A DNA stretch of 60,000 nucleotides from NCBI GenBank assembly GCA_950295325.1, contig OX485803.1, forward strand, positions 70,077,554 to 70,137,553, written 5' to 3'. The notes beneath the pieces were generated by a model. The model did not search any database. It was not told the origin of the DNA and saw nothing but the letters and a program-made list of their open reading frames with translations. This DNA is from Polytrichum commune (taxonomy: Eukaryota; Streptophyta; Polytrichopsida; Polytrichales; Polytrichaceae). Each line of letters begins with the position of its first letter. The first letter of the stretch is position 1. Positions 11,990 to 23,843 of the stretch are shown in pieces. Position numbers and translations under genes: made by a program.

Positions 11990-13212
11990 CAGTTTTTGCA
12001 TCCTCTAATTGCCTTGACGAACCACGGAAGCCCAAATTCCGTTTGTTAACAATTTTTTACTCTGAGCCATATATTTCAAATACCGAGGCCGTTATTAATC
12101 GATTATCGCTTGCCAACATGATTCACACAGCCAAGACATATAGGAAACTTGGCATTTATAAGTAGGTCAACATGTCACCACACATTTGATGTTTTTCTCA
12201 AGCTTTGCAATCTCATCATTAGCGATGTAGATACATGTGTCTACTCCAGACCGACTTCCACTCATAATGTTGACCTTATTGTTGGCATTTTCATCGATGA
12301 TGGAATTATGTGCGCCTCCAACAAACAAGACCTCGATGTTGTTATTCAACACCTTGCCAATATGTTTAAAGTTACACACGTGCTTATGGATTATTATGTT
12401 GGATTCCAGGTTCATTGGGATCCTCACATGCATACTATTTACATCATCCAAGCTCGTTATGTCTCCAATATTATCAAGCGGTTTCAATTGGATAATGATA
12501 ATTATGTCTCTACTCTGGCAAATACACATATGCCTCTTCAAGCGACTCAAGGGTTTGATGATCTTGTCCTCCCACCCTTAGTACCTTATCGCAAGGTGGT
12601 TGGTTGTCTCATGTATGCAATAGTGTTAACACGGCCCTATATCGCTTTCGCCGTGAGCAAGGTTGCGAAATTCATTAATCATCTTCGACATTCTCATTGG
12701 ATTGTTGTGAAATGATTTTTTCGTTATTTTTTTGGCACAATCGACATGGGCATTTCTTATTATGGCTCACCTAAGGCTTTTACACTACATGGGTATTGTG
12801 ATGCAGACTATGCGGGTGATCATGATGATAGGAAATCACTTACCGAGTATTTGTTCCTTCTTGCCAATGGTATTGTTGCACTGTGCAATAAACGCCAAGG
12901 ATGCACTGCCGATTCAACCACCGAGATTGAGTTTGTTGCTATGGCAGAATCAGTTAAAGAAGCAATTTGGCTTCATCGGCTTCTTCACAGTCTGGGGTTT
13001 CCTTCATGGGTGCCTACGCTCATATGCTCATATTCTTAGACATTCAAGGTCTTATTCAATTAGTCATAAACTGCAAATATCACAAGCGAACCAAGCACAT
13101 CGAAACCAAATACTATTTGATCCGAAAGAAGTACGAAAGAAAACAGATCGATGTTCACTACATAAATACTAAACAAGAACTTGCAGATCTTCTCACCAAG
13201 GCTCTTCCTTGA
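11990..13212 (+). pseudogene. copia reverse transcriptase / RNase H remnant, RT front part deleted
   Basis: The usual start of copia RT is missing: the frame jumps from a spacer ('EPRKPKFR', 'YRKLGIYK') to 'DVDTCVYSR…VGIFIDDGIMCAS' at about 12225-12315, where FIDD stands for the YVDD catalytic motif. Then come 'YRKVVGCLMYAIVLTRP' and, after a stop at about 12713, RNase H 'GYCDADYAGDHDDRKS' (about 12790-12840), 'STTEIEFVAMAESVKEAIW', and the terminal 'KHIETKYY…INTKQELADLLTKALP'. The missing fingers domain shows an internal deletion near 12150-12220. Confidence 0.8.
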
Positions 13213-13964
13213 GAGACTTTTCAACAACTTCAGGATCTTCAAGGCTTTGTTGCTCCTTTGTATCAAATGATTGGGAGATTATGAAACAACGTTATCACAA
13301 ATGAGTGACAACATTAACACAAACTACTCAACAAATTGTATACAAAACAAGGCACACAACATCACAACATTGGGAAGATCAAAGAATTTTGCTTGACTGC
13401 TCAATCAAACTACTGAACCAGATGTACACAAACAAGGCACAGAATAGCACCACACAAGGAAGCCCAAAGGATTTGGAGTTTTCCCTTCTCTATGCTCTCA
13501 CAATATGTTCATAACCAATTGCTCAACCAATGCTACTGAATCAACACTGCACAATTGCTAAAGTAAACTACCAAATCAAACACAAGAAAGTTCAAGGGGT
13601 TTTGAAGCTCAAATCAGCTGCAAACAGACACAACGCAAAACACAATGGAGTTCAAGGAGGTTGAAGCCTACATGTGTTTTGGCACTGAGTGACGTACGAG
13701 GCGATCACATCAAATAGAAGGATGTGCTGCACACCGTTCTGAGGGAAGCAGGTAATTAATTGCATAAGTCACTATTGCGCCGCCCTGAGAAGAAATGAGC
13801 GATCAACGTCGACAACCACAAACGGTTTCATAACCAATACAACATAACTAGTACTCATGGACTTTAGGGTTAGGAATAGGTTTAATATGAGTAGGAGTGA
13901 GCAAGACGTCTTATCTTAGGTTTAGGGTTAGGGTTCAAGAATGACTGAATGAACAAGTGGGAGT

Positions 13965-14333
13965 AATACATGAAATGTTTTACATTCATCTAGTCATTAG
14001 CAATAGATGAATTATGTTGATATATGAAGAACATTTTAGAGAGGATGTTTCTAGTAGAAGTACATTGACGCGAATCACACTAACTCATGAGAAGCTTCTT
14101 TGGAACTTATGTTATGAGTGTAGTGTATCATGAGTAAGGATGAGTTGTAGGGACAACCTCTTGTTAGATACAACAATGCATAGCATAATGATCAAGTGTT
14201 AGTACCAGGCGTACGAGTAATAACATGCAGTATTCCGTAAGGTGTAAAAGCTCAGAATAGTCATAAAATTTCATCTAGCAAGCAGAGTTATTTCCTCACA
14301 GTTACATGTGACAATTGATCCGATTTGCTTCAA
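13965..14333 (+). repeat. Right LTR of the Ty1/copia element
   Basis: Direct repeat of 8871-9238 with scattered substitutions and small indels. It is preceded by a purine tract and followed directly by GGCAT, which also precedes the left LTR. Confidence 0.8.
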
Positions 14334-14900
14334 GGCATGTCCAGAGGATGCTCGTGTCTATGAAGGATATTCAATCTTTCTCCATTGAAATGCAGCAAGA
14401 AGCCTATGTATCACTCGCACTGATAACATCTGAGCATGCTAAATTCGCTTGCAAATGGATCAGGCGCCCTGGAATGGGCGAAGGAGGTTCATGTCCATGC
14501 CCTGAAAGGGTGACAATTTTTCTATGTGCATGTGGCAAATTCGCTTATGTGTGCAAAGTGCAGCTCTGTTGTTGATGCGCAGCAAGTTTTTGATGCATGA
14601 TAAATCACGATATCATATCCTGGAGTGTGTTGATTGGAGCATATGCAGGGAACGGTTATGGTGTTGACACATATGAACTCTTCAAAGGAAGATCTCATAC
14701 CAAAATGCAATCACTTATATGAGCATTTACAACCCACATTGTAAATGTAGGGGCTTATTTAACTGGGCCGTGCCATGAAATCAGGAGTTCCATGGGATTT
14801 GTATGTGAGCCAATGCCAATGCACTTGTTCACACGTATTCAAAGTGTGGCAGTGTTGATGATGCTCAACCAGTTTTTGACACAACTAGTCATGATGTGGA
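14334..14900 (+). pseudogene. PLS-class PPR gene remnant, 3' part
   Basis: Continues the remnant that ends at 8870. Frame-shifted pieces include 'EDARVYEGYSIFL', 'MQQEAYVSL', 'EWAKEVHVHAL' (about 14475-14505), 'CAKCSSVVDAQQVFDA', then 'DIISWSVLIGAYAGNGYGVDTYELF' (about 14608-14685) and 'ANALVHTYSKCGSVDDAQPVFDTTSHDV' (about 14815-14897, in the third frame). Order and spacing match PLS repeats. Several stops show that the gene was broken by point decay as well as by the retrotransposon. Confidence 0.7.
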
Positions 14901-15037
14901 TCCCCTTTCTTTCTTTTTTCAAATTTTAAGTTCCAGTTTTCCCTAGATTTGCTAGTGAATCATAGGGGAGCACCAACAACTGTGCGTATCACCTTAAGTT
15001 ACCAACCACCAACAAGCCACTAACCAGAGTGAGATTT

Positions 15038-16326
15038 GGGCGAACCAACCCATACACTCGTTCCTTGTTAAATGCCTAAACCCTTGCCTCCAAGGAATCG
15101 GTGTGCGGGTTGGTTCGCCCCAGCCCTAGAGTGAACAACATAGGGAAGCAAACAAAACCCAATAAGTTAAGGGAGGTAAGTAAGGGTCCAGCTGCACCAC
15201 CTAGTTGAGAGAATTAGCTATCTTACGAGTTAGTGAGGATTAGCTAACCAAAAAATTCTAGCTAACTAACATCATGGTCGCACCACCTACCTAGGAGAAT
15301 TAGTTAACAATGTGAGTTAGTGAAATCAACTACTGTAGAGGGTCCTCTATTCCAACACAAAAGAATGATTTTTCCCTCAAAATTTGCCACGTGTTATGTT
15401 GCCACGACCCATTTGTATCCCATGTGGAAAGTACATTCCAACACATGTAAAGATGAAATAGGGTGCTGTGAGGCCAAACCTGTCACAACCCTTGCTAAGC
15501 CCCCTTGACAATCTTGCCAATTTTCAATTCTAGCAAAGGTTACGAGCGCTAACCATTCGCATTCCGCCATGCTAATGGTTAGCTCCTCCTACCCCGGACC
15601 ATATAGTTCATAGGAGGGAACCAACCCTCCTACTTTGCTTTCGGGACTCACCCCTTAATCGGTAACCCATTCCTAGATGTGGACTTCCATCCATGGAAGT
15701 CCAATCCCATGTTGATCATCGCGTTGCCGGAGCAACACTACAACAACCCGAACCATACTAGGCAACTATGGCCTCACATTGGGCCAATGCCCATGGAGGC
15801 CGTGCCGTTCGGCCTCGGGTGGGTGAGGCCACACCACCTCACCCATATAAGCCTCTAGGACTTTACGCGGGGCCCCTACCCTACCGTCAACCAACCTCTT
15901 GTCTCTCTACCAAGAGTTTGGGCCAAGTGGACATTTTCCTTTAGCTGCTGGGCCTAGAACCCCCCCAGCAGCTTCAGACCATCATAACTTCCTTGTATGA
16001 TGTCTGATCATAACAACCAACCACTCCATCTTCATCTACGCTTCACGTAGATACCGATGGACTCCTCACTTGCCCCATTCGGGCAAGTCTTGATGAAGTT
16101 ATGCCTGTTTGAACCTTGGCAGTCCCGGGAATCACTCCCAGGCACTGCTGAACCAGGGCGCTGTCCCGGGACAGCGCCCCACTCAAATGGCCATAACTCC
16201 TAGCTCACACCTCCGCTTGAGGTGATCTTGAGCATTCTAGAATCACCACGCCATGAGCTACGCATAGCTCATGGCCTTATCCTCATGCCTCCTAGTCTCC
16301 GTGGGTGGGAGGCGTTCCCAACGCCC
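15038..16326. repeat. Cluster of perfect short hairpins
   Basis: At least ten inverted repeats with perfect arms occur in 1.3 kb. 15038-15120 has arms GGGCGAACCAACCC (14 bp) enclosing TTCCTTG/CAAGGAA. 15548-15583 has arms GCTAACCATT. 15680-15703 has arms TGGACTTCCAT with a 2-base loop. 15724-15737 has arms GTTGC, and 15811-15830 GGCCTC. 16034-16052 has arms ATCTACG, and 16068-16088 ACTTGCCC. 16156-16179 is a 24-base perfect palindrome (half GGGCGCTGTCCC). 16208-16224 has arms CACCTC. 16251-16274 has arms CCATGAGCTA with a 4-base loop. 16312-16326 has arms GGCGTT. No coding frame explains them. Confidence 0.85.
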
Positions 16327-16439
16327 GGGCCCTCACCCACACTAGGATCACTTGGGCCCTCTCACCAACGGCGCCACAAGTCATGGGTGTCACTCCGAGG
16401 TCCCCCTTGTGCCCATGGTGTTTCGGGCACTCCTCATGG

Positions 16440-17690
16440 AGAGGTGCGTGACAAAACCCACCACCCTTAAGCGTCCTAGTCCGGGTGATGGTTTTGAGAA
16501 TCACATGCATTCTACTAAAACTTGTAGTAGTATGAAATGTAACTTCCGTATCCGGGGACACCCACATTGTTTAAAGTCATGATGCTTTATTAATGCTAGC
16601 CTCTTGACTAGATGTAGCGTGGGCCTTCTCAAGAGTCCAACCCGCGGCCTTAGCTACACATGCCCTTAAGGATATTCCTCTCGCCCCTTTAGTCTTGATT
16701 TTCCTTGTCTCAACAATGTGAGAATCCTTCACACTTTCCATCAACTCGTGTACTCAGTTTATTTCCTAGTGTGGGTACAAGCGTTGACAAATGCTATTTT
16801 CTATTATCACAAACCTACACACTCTATTAAAAGCTCAACAATTCTCCCATCCAAGTTCACCCCTTTCACCCACTATCTAATGCCTCTTGTTCCCCTAGTT
16901 TTCTAATAAACTAATTTAGTCTTAGCACGACTAGCCCAAGTTTCTAATTAAGCCCAAGGCTTGTCACAAACCTAACCCTTAATTAGGATGGCCCTTAATT
17001 AACTTGGCCTCTAATTGGCCTGCCTCTAATAAGTCTGGCTTCGGATTAGCTCTCGGCCTAGTGCCGGCAGCTCCCAGTAACAGAAGCCTTGTAGCAGCCT
17101 TGTAGTGGTAATCCCCAACTACCTTACTAATTATTCAAGCCCCTACCTAATCTTCCTACCTAATTCCCCTAATTATACTAACAACCCATTTCTGATCACA
17201 CACTTTTTCTCTAATTCTAAGAACTCAAAATCCTAGAGAGGGGAGGGAGAGAGAGATATATAGATTTTGAAGAAGAGAGAAGAAAAGGTTAAGAGAGGGA
17301 ACTTAAGGAGAAGAGAGGATAAGGGAGGAAGAGGAGAGATAGGCCATTCAATCACAACCCCTTAAACCTTCTCCCCCTTAGTAGGACCTCATCCTCTCCG
17401 CTAACCCTTCAACCCCTAAACCAACAAGGTAGAACCCAATTCAAACATTTAAACCCAAGACCCTTCCCTTTGCTTTCTCAAACTCCACTCACCTAACCAA
17501 AGCACTTCCCTAATACCACTATGTTTCTAATCAACTACGCAAAATAAGCCTAAGGCTTAAACATAACTTCACACCAAGCCTCACTCTTTTTATATTTTTG
17601 AGAACAATCATGAAACATAAAAATCCAACTCCTAATGGCTTCAAAGGGTTAATGGCACATGTGGGCACCATTTTGGGCTCACAGGTGCCT
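16440..17690 (+). repeat. Dispersed repeat family, copy 2
   Basis: Starts 'GTGACAAAACCCACCACCC' and 'GCGTCCTAGTCCGGGTGATGG' (two adjoining pieces), continues with 'TACAAGCGTTGACAAATGCT' (about 16776-16795), and ends 'CACACCAAGCCTCACTC…GGGCACCATTTTGGGCTCACA' (about 17570-17683). It lacks the hairpin array of copy 1 but holds a purine-rich block (about 17230-17345). Start and end look like LTR termini (TG…CA). There is no coding potential. Confidence 0.6.
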
Positions 17691-18125
17691 TCCATAGTAA
17701 TTCATATGTGAGCTTACTCATCGCATGGTTGCACATCATGGTTATCACTAATGAAAAATTTGACCAATTTAAGAGAGGAGTTAAGGTTGACCAATCAAAG
17801 TTTTGCTCAGCTTGCCTAAGTTTTGAACATGACACTAATTATGATACATTATAATTCAATGGCCATGTCATTTTTGTTTCATTATGATCATAAAATGATA
17901 ACTATGATAAAAAAAATGACTTCATTTGAATTTGAGCATTGAAATTGATTTTTAAAATTATTTACACATTAAAATATTATTTTATAATTAAAGGCTATTC
18001 TGATTTAGGATGATGTAAGAAATAATGTGGTCCACCTTGTAGCAGAACAAGAAAGAGATGGGGAAAATGAAAGGCATGCATTCAAGCCAAAAACTTGGGC
18101 CACTCATTTGCAAAAGTTAGTTAGC
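17691..18125. other. AT-rich spacer between repeat copies 2 and 3
   Basis: Very AT-rich from about 17830 to 18000. No gene or motif recognised. It separates two copies of the same repeat family in opposite orientations, so it is the centre of a large imperfect inverted repeat. Confidence 0.5.
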
Positions 18126-18129
18126 ATTA

Positions 18130-19985
18130 GGGGTATGGATGAGTGTGAGCCCAATTTGGTGTGCCCACATGTGTGTTAAGGTTAGAAGTCATTAAGACTT
18201 AGGATTTGAATTTTTATTGAATTGACAAAAACATAAAAAGAGTGTGAGTTCTAGTTTAAGTGTGGGATTAAGCTTAATGATAAGTTGTGGTGCTTAGTGT
18301 TGAAAAGGTAATGAGGAATTCATTAAGTGGGTGGTAGGTTGGTGTGTGAGTAGTTAGAGGAGGAATTAAAACTTAAGGCCTTAGGCCTAGGGCGCTGGAT
18401 TTTATTGACTCACTTAGGCAAGGGGGATGTTCGATTAAGGCTTAGCCAGTAATGGTTTGAGGTAAGGCAGCCCTGTGCCCTAGAGAAATCCGGCAGCTGG
18501 GAAATCCAAACGGTTGGGTCGAACATGAGAGAGGGAGTTGTCTGTCGGTCTCTCAAAAAGGCGGCCAGGAGGAGCACGGCGAACAGGGGTCGGAGCTCTG
18601 TTCATGGATGTCGCAGGTGGATCCTTGCTATGGTTGAGAGTTGGGTTCTGATGCTATCACGGCAGCATTACCGAGAGGGGATGCACAGACGGCGAAGGAC
18701 GAAGAGGCTAGGTAGTTGCACACTGGTAGAGGGAAGGAGCCTGGGTTGGCCGGGGCTTCCACATCGGCATTCGGCCACATTTTGTAAGACTTTCACACTC
18801 ACTAGGCGGGATTTGTAGGGAGTTGGGATCGGTGAGCTTTGAGCTGAGCATGGGAGTTGATAAAAAGGGAAACATAAAGGATGTGGAGAAGGCGAGTATA
18901 TGAGTTGTAGTGCTCAGCCATAGCTGGAGGAACCAGCCGTACTGAGTCGAATTCAGGGAAGCCGAGAGAGATTCTGGTGGGTACAGAGGAAAGGTCGCAA
19001 GGCCACTGGATTGGCAAGTGCGCATGAACATGAGAATTGGCTGCCAACTGTTAACACCGTTCACTGGGCGACCAACACTCCTGAATCGAATTCTAGAGGC
19101 AGGGGATGGATTATCACTACTGTGAGGGCTGCACATATTTAGGCCGGGGTTAGGAAGTGTGGATTGGACATTGGGGAAGAAGGAAGAGTTGCTCACAACA
19201 GGCCAGGGATTCCACAACAATGTGGCAGCTTGAATGGTTGGAAAGCAATGTCGAACAATGTTGGGTGGAGCTGTGGCTCACTTGGAGCTCCAGTGAATTT
19301 CGCAATTGGTTGAGATTCGAATGCTCACTTCCAGAAGCAAAGTTTGAAATTACAGAGGAGTCAACTGAATGAATTAAGGAGGCAGAAGTTACTAATTCTG
19401 AGGCCAATTGCGGCTGGTCGAACAGGGCAGTGTGAAGGGCTGGCAGAGTCGAAAGGCCAAGGTCTCAGGTGATCGTTCACTGCACTAGGTGCAAGAGGTG
19501 AAGCGCTGGCTGTGGTGACCGAACGGGGAGGTTGCTGGAAGAAGGAACCGAGAACTGCCGGTTGGACAGGGCAGACCAGGAGCCTTCCTGGGCTTAGTCA
19601 CATTTAGAAATCAATTTAGACAGCTTTTGTTCCTTGATGCAGTAGAGATTAGTTGAAGGGTAAGAGTTGGAGGTAGAAAGGGAAAGGGCACAATCAAGTG
19701 GTTCCCTTGGATTAAATGTAGTTGATTAGTATGGATTGCATTAAGTGTAGGATTAATACTAGAGGCTAAGACTAGTATTGGGTTTAATGATGTGTATGGA
19801 CCACAAAGTGTGGAGCATTTCTAAATGTTGATTACTTTGTGATCTTCAATAAAGAATTGGGTGTTTAATGAAGCCCTTCGTAGTGAGTTAGGAGATGGAG
19901 TTGAAAAGCTGGAAAATAATAAGATGACATGTAAGTCTAAAATCTCCCACCTGGACTAGGACGCAACTAAGGATGGGGGTTTAGG
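18130..19985 (-). repeat. Dispersed repeat family, copy 3, inverted
   Basis: Read on the minus strand it ends 'CACATGTGGGCACACCAAATTGGGCTCACAC' in short matching blocks (about 18165-18130) and contains 'AACTCACACTCTTTTTATG' (about 18252-18234). Its start near 19985-19940 reads 'CCATCCTTAGTTGCGTCC' then 'TAGTCCAGGTGGG', matching the start of copies 1 and 2. The middle (about 18480-19900) is GC-richer and copy-specific. The many open frames there show no domain. Confidence 0.6.
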
Positions 19986-20061
19986 TCTCACAATGAGTTA
20001 GGATTTCTTCACAAAAACAAGGTCCCAAAAGTTAGCTAACTTCTAGAGACTTAGCTAACAT

Positions 20062-20802
20062 ATGAGGAAGCTAAAATATGAGTTGACTAGTGTATTTGTT
20101 GTAAACACAACATGCACTGACAAGTTGAAACTTGTGATTCTTTGCAAATTTCTTCACCCAAGATGCTTTGGAAGGTGGTTGCCAACAAATTATGTGTGGT
20201 GGTTTGCAAACCAAATAGCTTGGATGACATCAAATGTATTTAAAAGTTGGATGATGAGCCTTAATGTATATTTCAAATCTCAAAAGCGGAAGGTATTTTT
20301 AATGATGGACAATTATGCTACTCATTCCCTTAAGCATGTTGGTAGGGGTGAATCGTTTGGTTTTCAACCTTGCAGTTTAGCAATATTACTATGGCTTTCT
20401 TACCACCTAATGTTACAATTGTGGTACAACCTTTGGACCAAGGAATATTTGCTTCATTTAGTTTAGTATAAGAAGAATCTTTTGAAATGGGTTCTTTCTT
20501 AGTTTGATTCTTCTACTATTCATTAGGACTTGAGGAGAGTAGTGCCTAAGGCATGCTATTATGTGTTATTCTCAAGTTTGGAGATGAATCCCATATCCAT
20601 ACAAAACAATTGGAGGATGTCCAATATTTTACTTGTAGATTGGAGTGCCAATTTTGGCATGGATCATGAACATGAGAAATTGAGAATGAAAGAAGTAGAA
20701 AATGAATTGGCAAGTCTCATTTCCTCTTTGAATCTTGGAAGCAAAGAAATGCTTATTGAAGAATATGTGCAATTGGTAGGAGAGGAAATTGTTGATGCAT
20801 AG
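20062..20802 (+). pseudogene. Decayed Tigger/pogo-type (Tc1/mariner) DDE transposase
   Basis: The translation resembles the DDE-1 (CENP-B/Tigger) endonuclease core: 'DKLKLVILCKFLHPRCF', 'WMTSNVFKSWMMSLN', then 'KRKVFLMMDNYATHSL', where the Asp of MMDN is a catalytic residue. In another frame 'AFLPPNVTIVVQPLDQGIFASF' (written in two blocks, 20395-20420 and 20421-20460) includes the diagnostic 'QPLDQGI'. Then 'DLRRVVPKACYYVLFSSLEM' follows after a stop. Frameshifts at about 20340 and 20465 and the absence of the N-terminal helix-turn-helix half show that it is a truncated relic. Terminal repeats were not found. Confidence 0.75.
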
Positions 20803-22380
20803 TACAACATGGTTGAATTGGTCGATTTGGCATGGGGTAGAGAAATCCATTTGGGTTTAAATTTGAATGAAGAGCCAATGGAGGAGAATGATGTGGAAAA
20901 CTAGCCGACACCAATAGTCAAGCTTCCTCAAGCCTGTGAGTATGCTCAATGACTATCAAATTTTGCAGTGGAGCATCCTTTGGAAATCTCAGTTGTACAT
21001 GTGACAAACATGAAATCTTTTATGGATAAATTGAACAAGATGTCATTTCCAACAACAACAAACATCAACAGAAGTCAATAATTTCTTACTTTCGTAGTGT
21101 GATATATGGTGAAGACATCATCATGGGACTATATTTTTTTAAACTCCATATTGTGTGAAGTTGTGAGCATATTTCTTCAATAAAAAACAGTTTTTCATAC
21201 TTATGTATCTTCATTGTATGCACAAAAAGACATTTTACATTGAAGTAGAGCATTTCCTTCAAAAACCTCGATACTATGACATTTGAGGCCAAAATATGAT
21301 ATAATGTAGAATACAACATTCAAATAATACGACACTTTCTTGCGTGACCAAACGTGTCATATTAAAGGGGAAGAAAAGTAAGTCAAAGGGAGGACAGGTC
21401 TCTGATGCAATCATCTGCACAGGTGCAAATGCCAGTGTCATGTATTGTGACATACACCAAGAGGTTCAGCAAATAAAATTATATGGCTTGCCTAACTTAT
21501 ATAATAAGACACCTTGAAGTAAGAGGATAGAAGGAGATTAATGTACTGAAATGTACCATCTATCAATTGAAATGTGAGCTAAAATTCTCCTAATTGCGTA
21601 CGTCACACCTTGCCTGCGAGCCACATAAATTATGTATGCAGAGTTTGTGTTTCACTTGCACACAAGGATTCACAGTGCAACACTTGTCTGGATAGAATGT
21701 CACTTAGTTAGCTAGGGTGAATTTGATGCAATATGGCTTCTTCTTCAAGCATGTACTGCTTACACTCTGAAATTCAATACTATTAACTGGAGAGAGGGAA
21801 TTGTCGCATATGAGTGTACCTCTCATCAATCCAACCTAAACCTTGACCGCTTACAGGTTTGTGGCCGATTCATCTCAGATTGACTTGGACTAGATTAATT
21901 CAGGGTTTTAAGAGCTAATTTCTGTGTCGTAAACTCCAGGCTGTATACTATTTCGGGGCTTTTATATTGGATATATGAGAGGTATCCTCGTATGTGATGA
22001 CTCCCTTTCTCTTTATCAAATAGCCCTTGTGTCTCGAAACAATGGCGGCTCGAAGACAGTCTTGTGTCTCACTTGTAGACCAATAATTCTGAAATGTTCT
22101 TAAGATATTTCTGAATCAAAATGAGATCACCATTCAGTCACTCATAGCCGATTTACACGATGTCAACTGATTCTAATACATATGTTTGATTGCCACGGAC
22201 TCACTCTGCAGGCTTATGACTCCCAGTTGGTTTTACGAATTAATTTCCAATTAGGATGCATCTCCCAGGATGAGTAGCTCCTTATACCAGAAATTAATGC
22301 GTAATGCAGAGTGTTTAGTAAGTAATTAGTGAGTGTAAGCCACTAAAAGCTAGTAGGTTGAGTCTTCCCCGCAAACAAGG
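20803..22380. other. Intergenic stretch, no gene recognised
   Basis: AT-rich sequence after the Tigger relic. No domain-bearing frame, repeat array or RNA gene could be supported. The right part is upstream of the acyl-CoA synthetase gene. Confidence 0.45.
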
Positions 22381-23843
22381 GAAGACTGGAAGAGCACGTC
22401 ACGCTGGTTGAGTCTGTTCCTTCAATAATCCTCGCTCATTGCAAATTGCAATCTACGTTTCACCCATCGATTGATCGATCCTCTTGCTCATCTCATCTCA
22501 TCTCATCCGTCACATCTGCTGTGCGTGCTCTGCAAATTCTACCCCGATTTTCTTGTGGAATCTCTCCTCAATCGCATCTTGGGTGAAGGGAGTAGTACTT
22601 AGTAGCGTCCACGCATTGTACTTGGCATTGCAGTAAGTCCACACCAGATTGCTCTGCGTCATTCCTCTGTTCTGGAGGAGGAGGAGGTTAAGGATTTGGG
22701 TATTAGTTATTCTAAATTGTGCACATGTGAATTTGGGTGTTTTCCGAGGTCCGCGGATTGGAACTTTTTCTACGCGATTTTTAGTGCTTGGTTGCTTTCA
22801 GACTCTCAATCTTCTGTCCATTTTGTTTGGGCTTGGAATCTGCAGATTTTGGGTGGGTCGTTGCTATTGGGTTACCGATTTGAGTTATAAAAAATGTAAT
22901 CCTTGATAGGTTCTGCAGCTTTTAATCTGGGATATGTTGAATACATTCATAGTTTGCCAATTTCTGTTGCAAGTTTTCCAAGCTCTCATCTACCACCAAT
23001 TTGGTCTTGGGTGCTCCTGTTTATTGATAGAAGTAGAACCCACTTTCTGACTTAATCGAACTCAGTGCTTCTACGCCGAAATTTGGCAAAGGTTTTTCAA
23101 GCAGTTCGACGAGGACTGTTAGATTCTGAGAAGGAGCGAATTTTGGGTTCGTAATAGGGTTGTCTAATCACTTTGATTTGATCTTGGGTTCTTCATGGTT
23201 TCCACTGCATAAGTTTGGTGGAAATCTATGAAAATTCTGGAGCTTCCTTTTGGTGCCGCTGGTGTGAATTTTGAACATTCGTCGAGGTACTGTAACGAGT
23301 GCCAAAGCGAAGGAATATTCCCTATTTCGAACATTAATAAATTGTTCTCATATGGTGACTCCGTATTTCTTAAAATCTTGGTTATTTGGGTTATTTACAG
23401 GATTGCAATTGGGTGTTATTGTGGCTTATTTCTTGAATTTGACTATTTTCTTGCCTTTGTACTCCATAATTTGTGACAAACTGTAATATCCACAAGGTAT
23501 TTTCTTAGCAAGGATCAAAATTGCGCGTTCTTCCTAAATAGTATCCCTTGAATTGTGATAGAAAGAAAATTCTGTCAAGTGGGAGCATTGAGATTTAAGT
23601 TTATCTAGGAGTTGCAGATTACTTCTTCTCCATCTTTGGAAATGCCTAGATATTGTTAAATCATTTGTCATGGGTGCGAAACTCTTTATGCCCTCTGTGT
23701 AAGCTTTTTGGAGAAAGGTTTTTTAGCTGCATTGACTTGACATCTCCATGCTTGGTTCTCTTTTTGAAATTTGCTTCCACATTTTCCCTGATAAATTCTC
23801 CGATTTTATTTGCATGGTCGGAAAAGGCTGCCGAGAAAGGACG
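22381..23843 (+). promoter_or_regulatory. Likely promoter and 5' leader of the acyl-CoA synthetase gene
   Basis: A pyrimidine-rich block with repeated CATCT (about 22485-22510) is typical of plant transcription start regions. A consensus donor, GCA|GTAAGT, at about 22632 suggests that a leader intron starts there. No coding exon could be recognised before 23844. Start site and leader structure are inferred, not demonstrated. Confidence 0.4.

Larger units (their letters stand above)
8871..14333 (+). mobile_element. Decayed Ty1/copia LTR retrotransposon inserted in a PPR gene
   Basis: The two LTRs (8871-9238 and 13965-14333) enclose gag-protease-integrase-RT-RNase H in the Ty1/copia order, all on the + strand. 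The pol region has many stops and frameshifts and lacks the first part of reverse transcriptase, so the element is not autonomous. A purine-rich tract (AAGTGGGAG, about 13955-13963) precedes the right LTR. The primer-binding site is diverged: a TTTGCATCAGG-like sequence at about 9230-9240 recalls the usual initiator-tRNA site. LTR divergence of several percent points to an old insertion. Confidence 0.9.

Noticed and set aside
13863-13945. Telomere-like TTTAGGG units (also at about 39587-39605)
   Set aside because: Only two to four units each, inside or next to transposons. Short AAACCCT runs are common in plant DNA and act as promoter motifs, so there is no case for an interstitial telomere.
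18525-19407. Open frames up to 170 codons inside repeat copy 3
   Set aside because: They overlap on both strands, contain no known domain, and lie in the copy-specific middle of a non-coding repeat.
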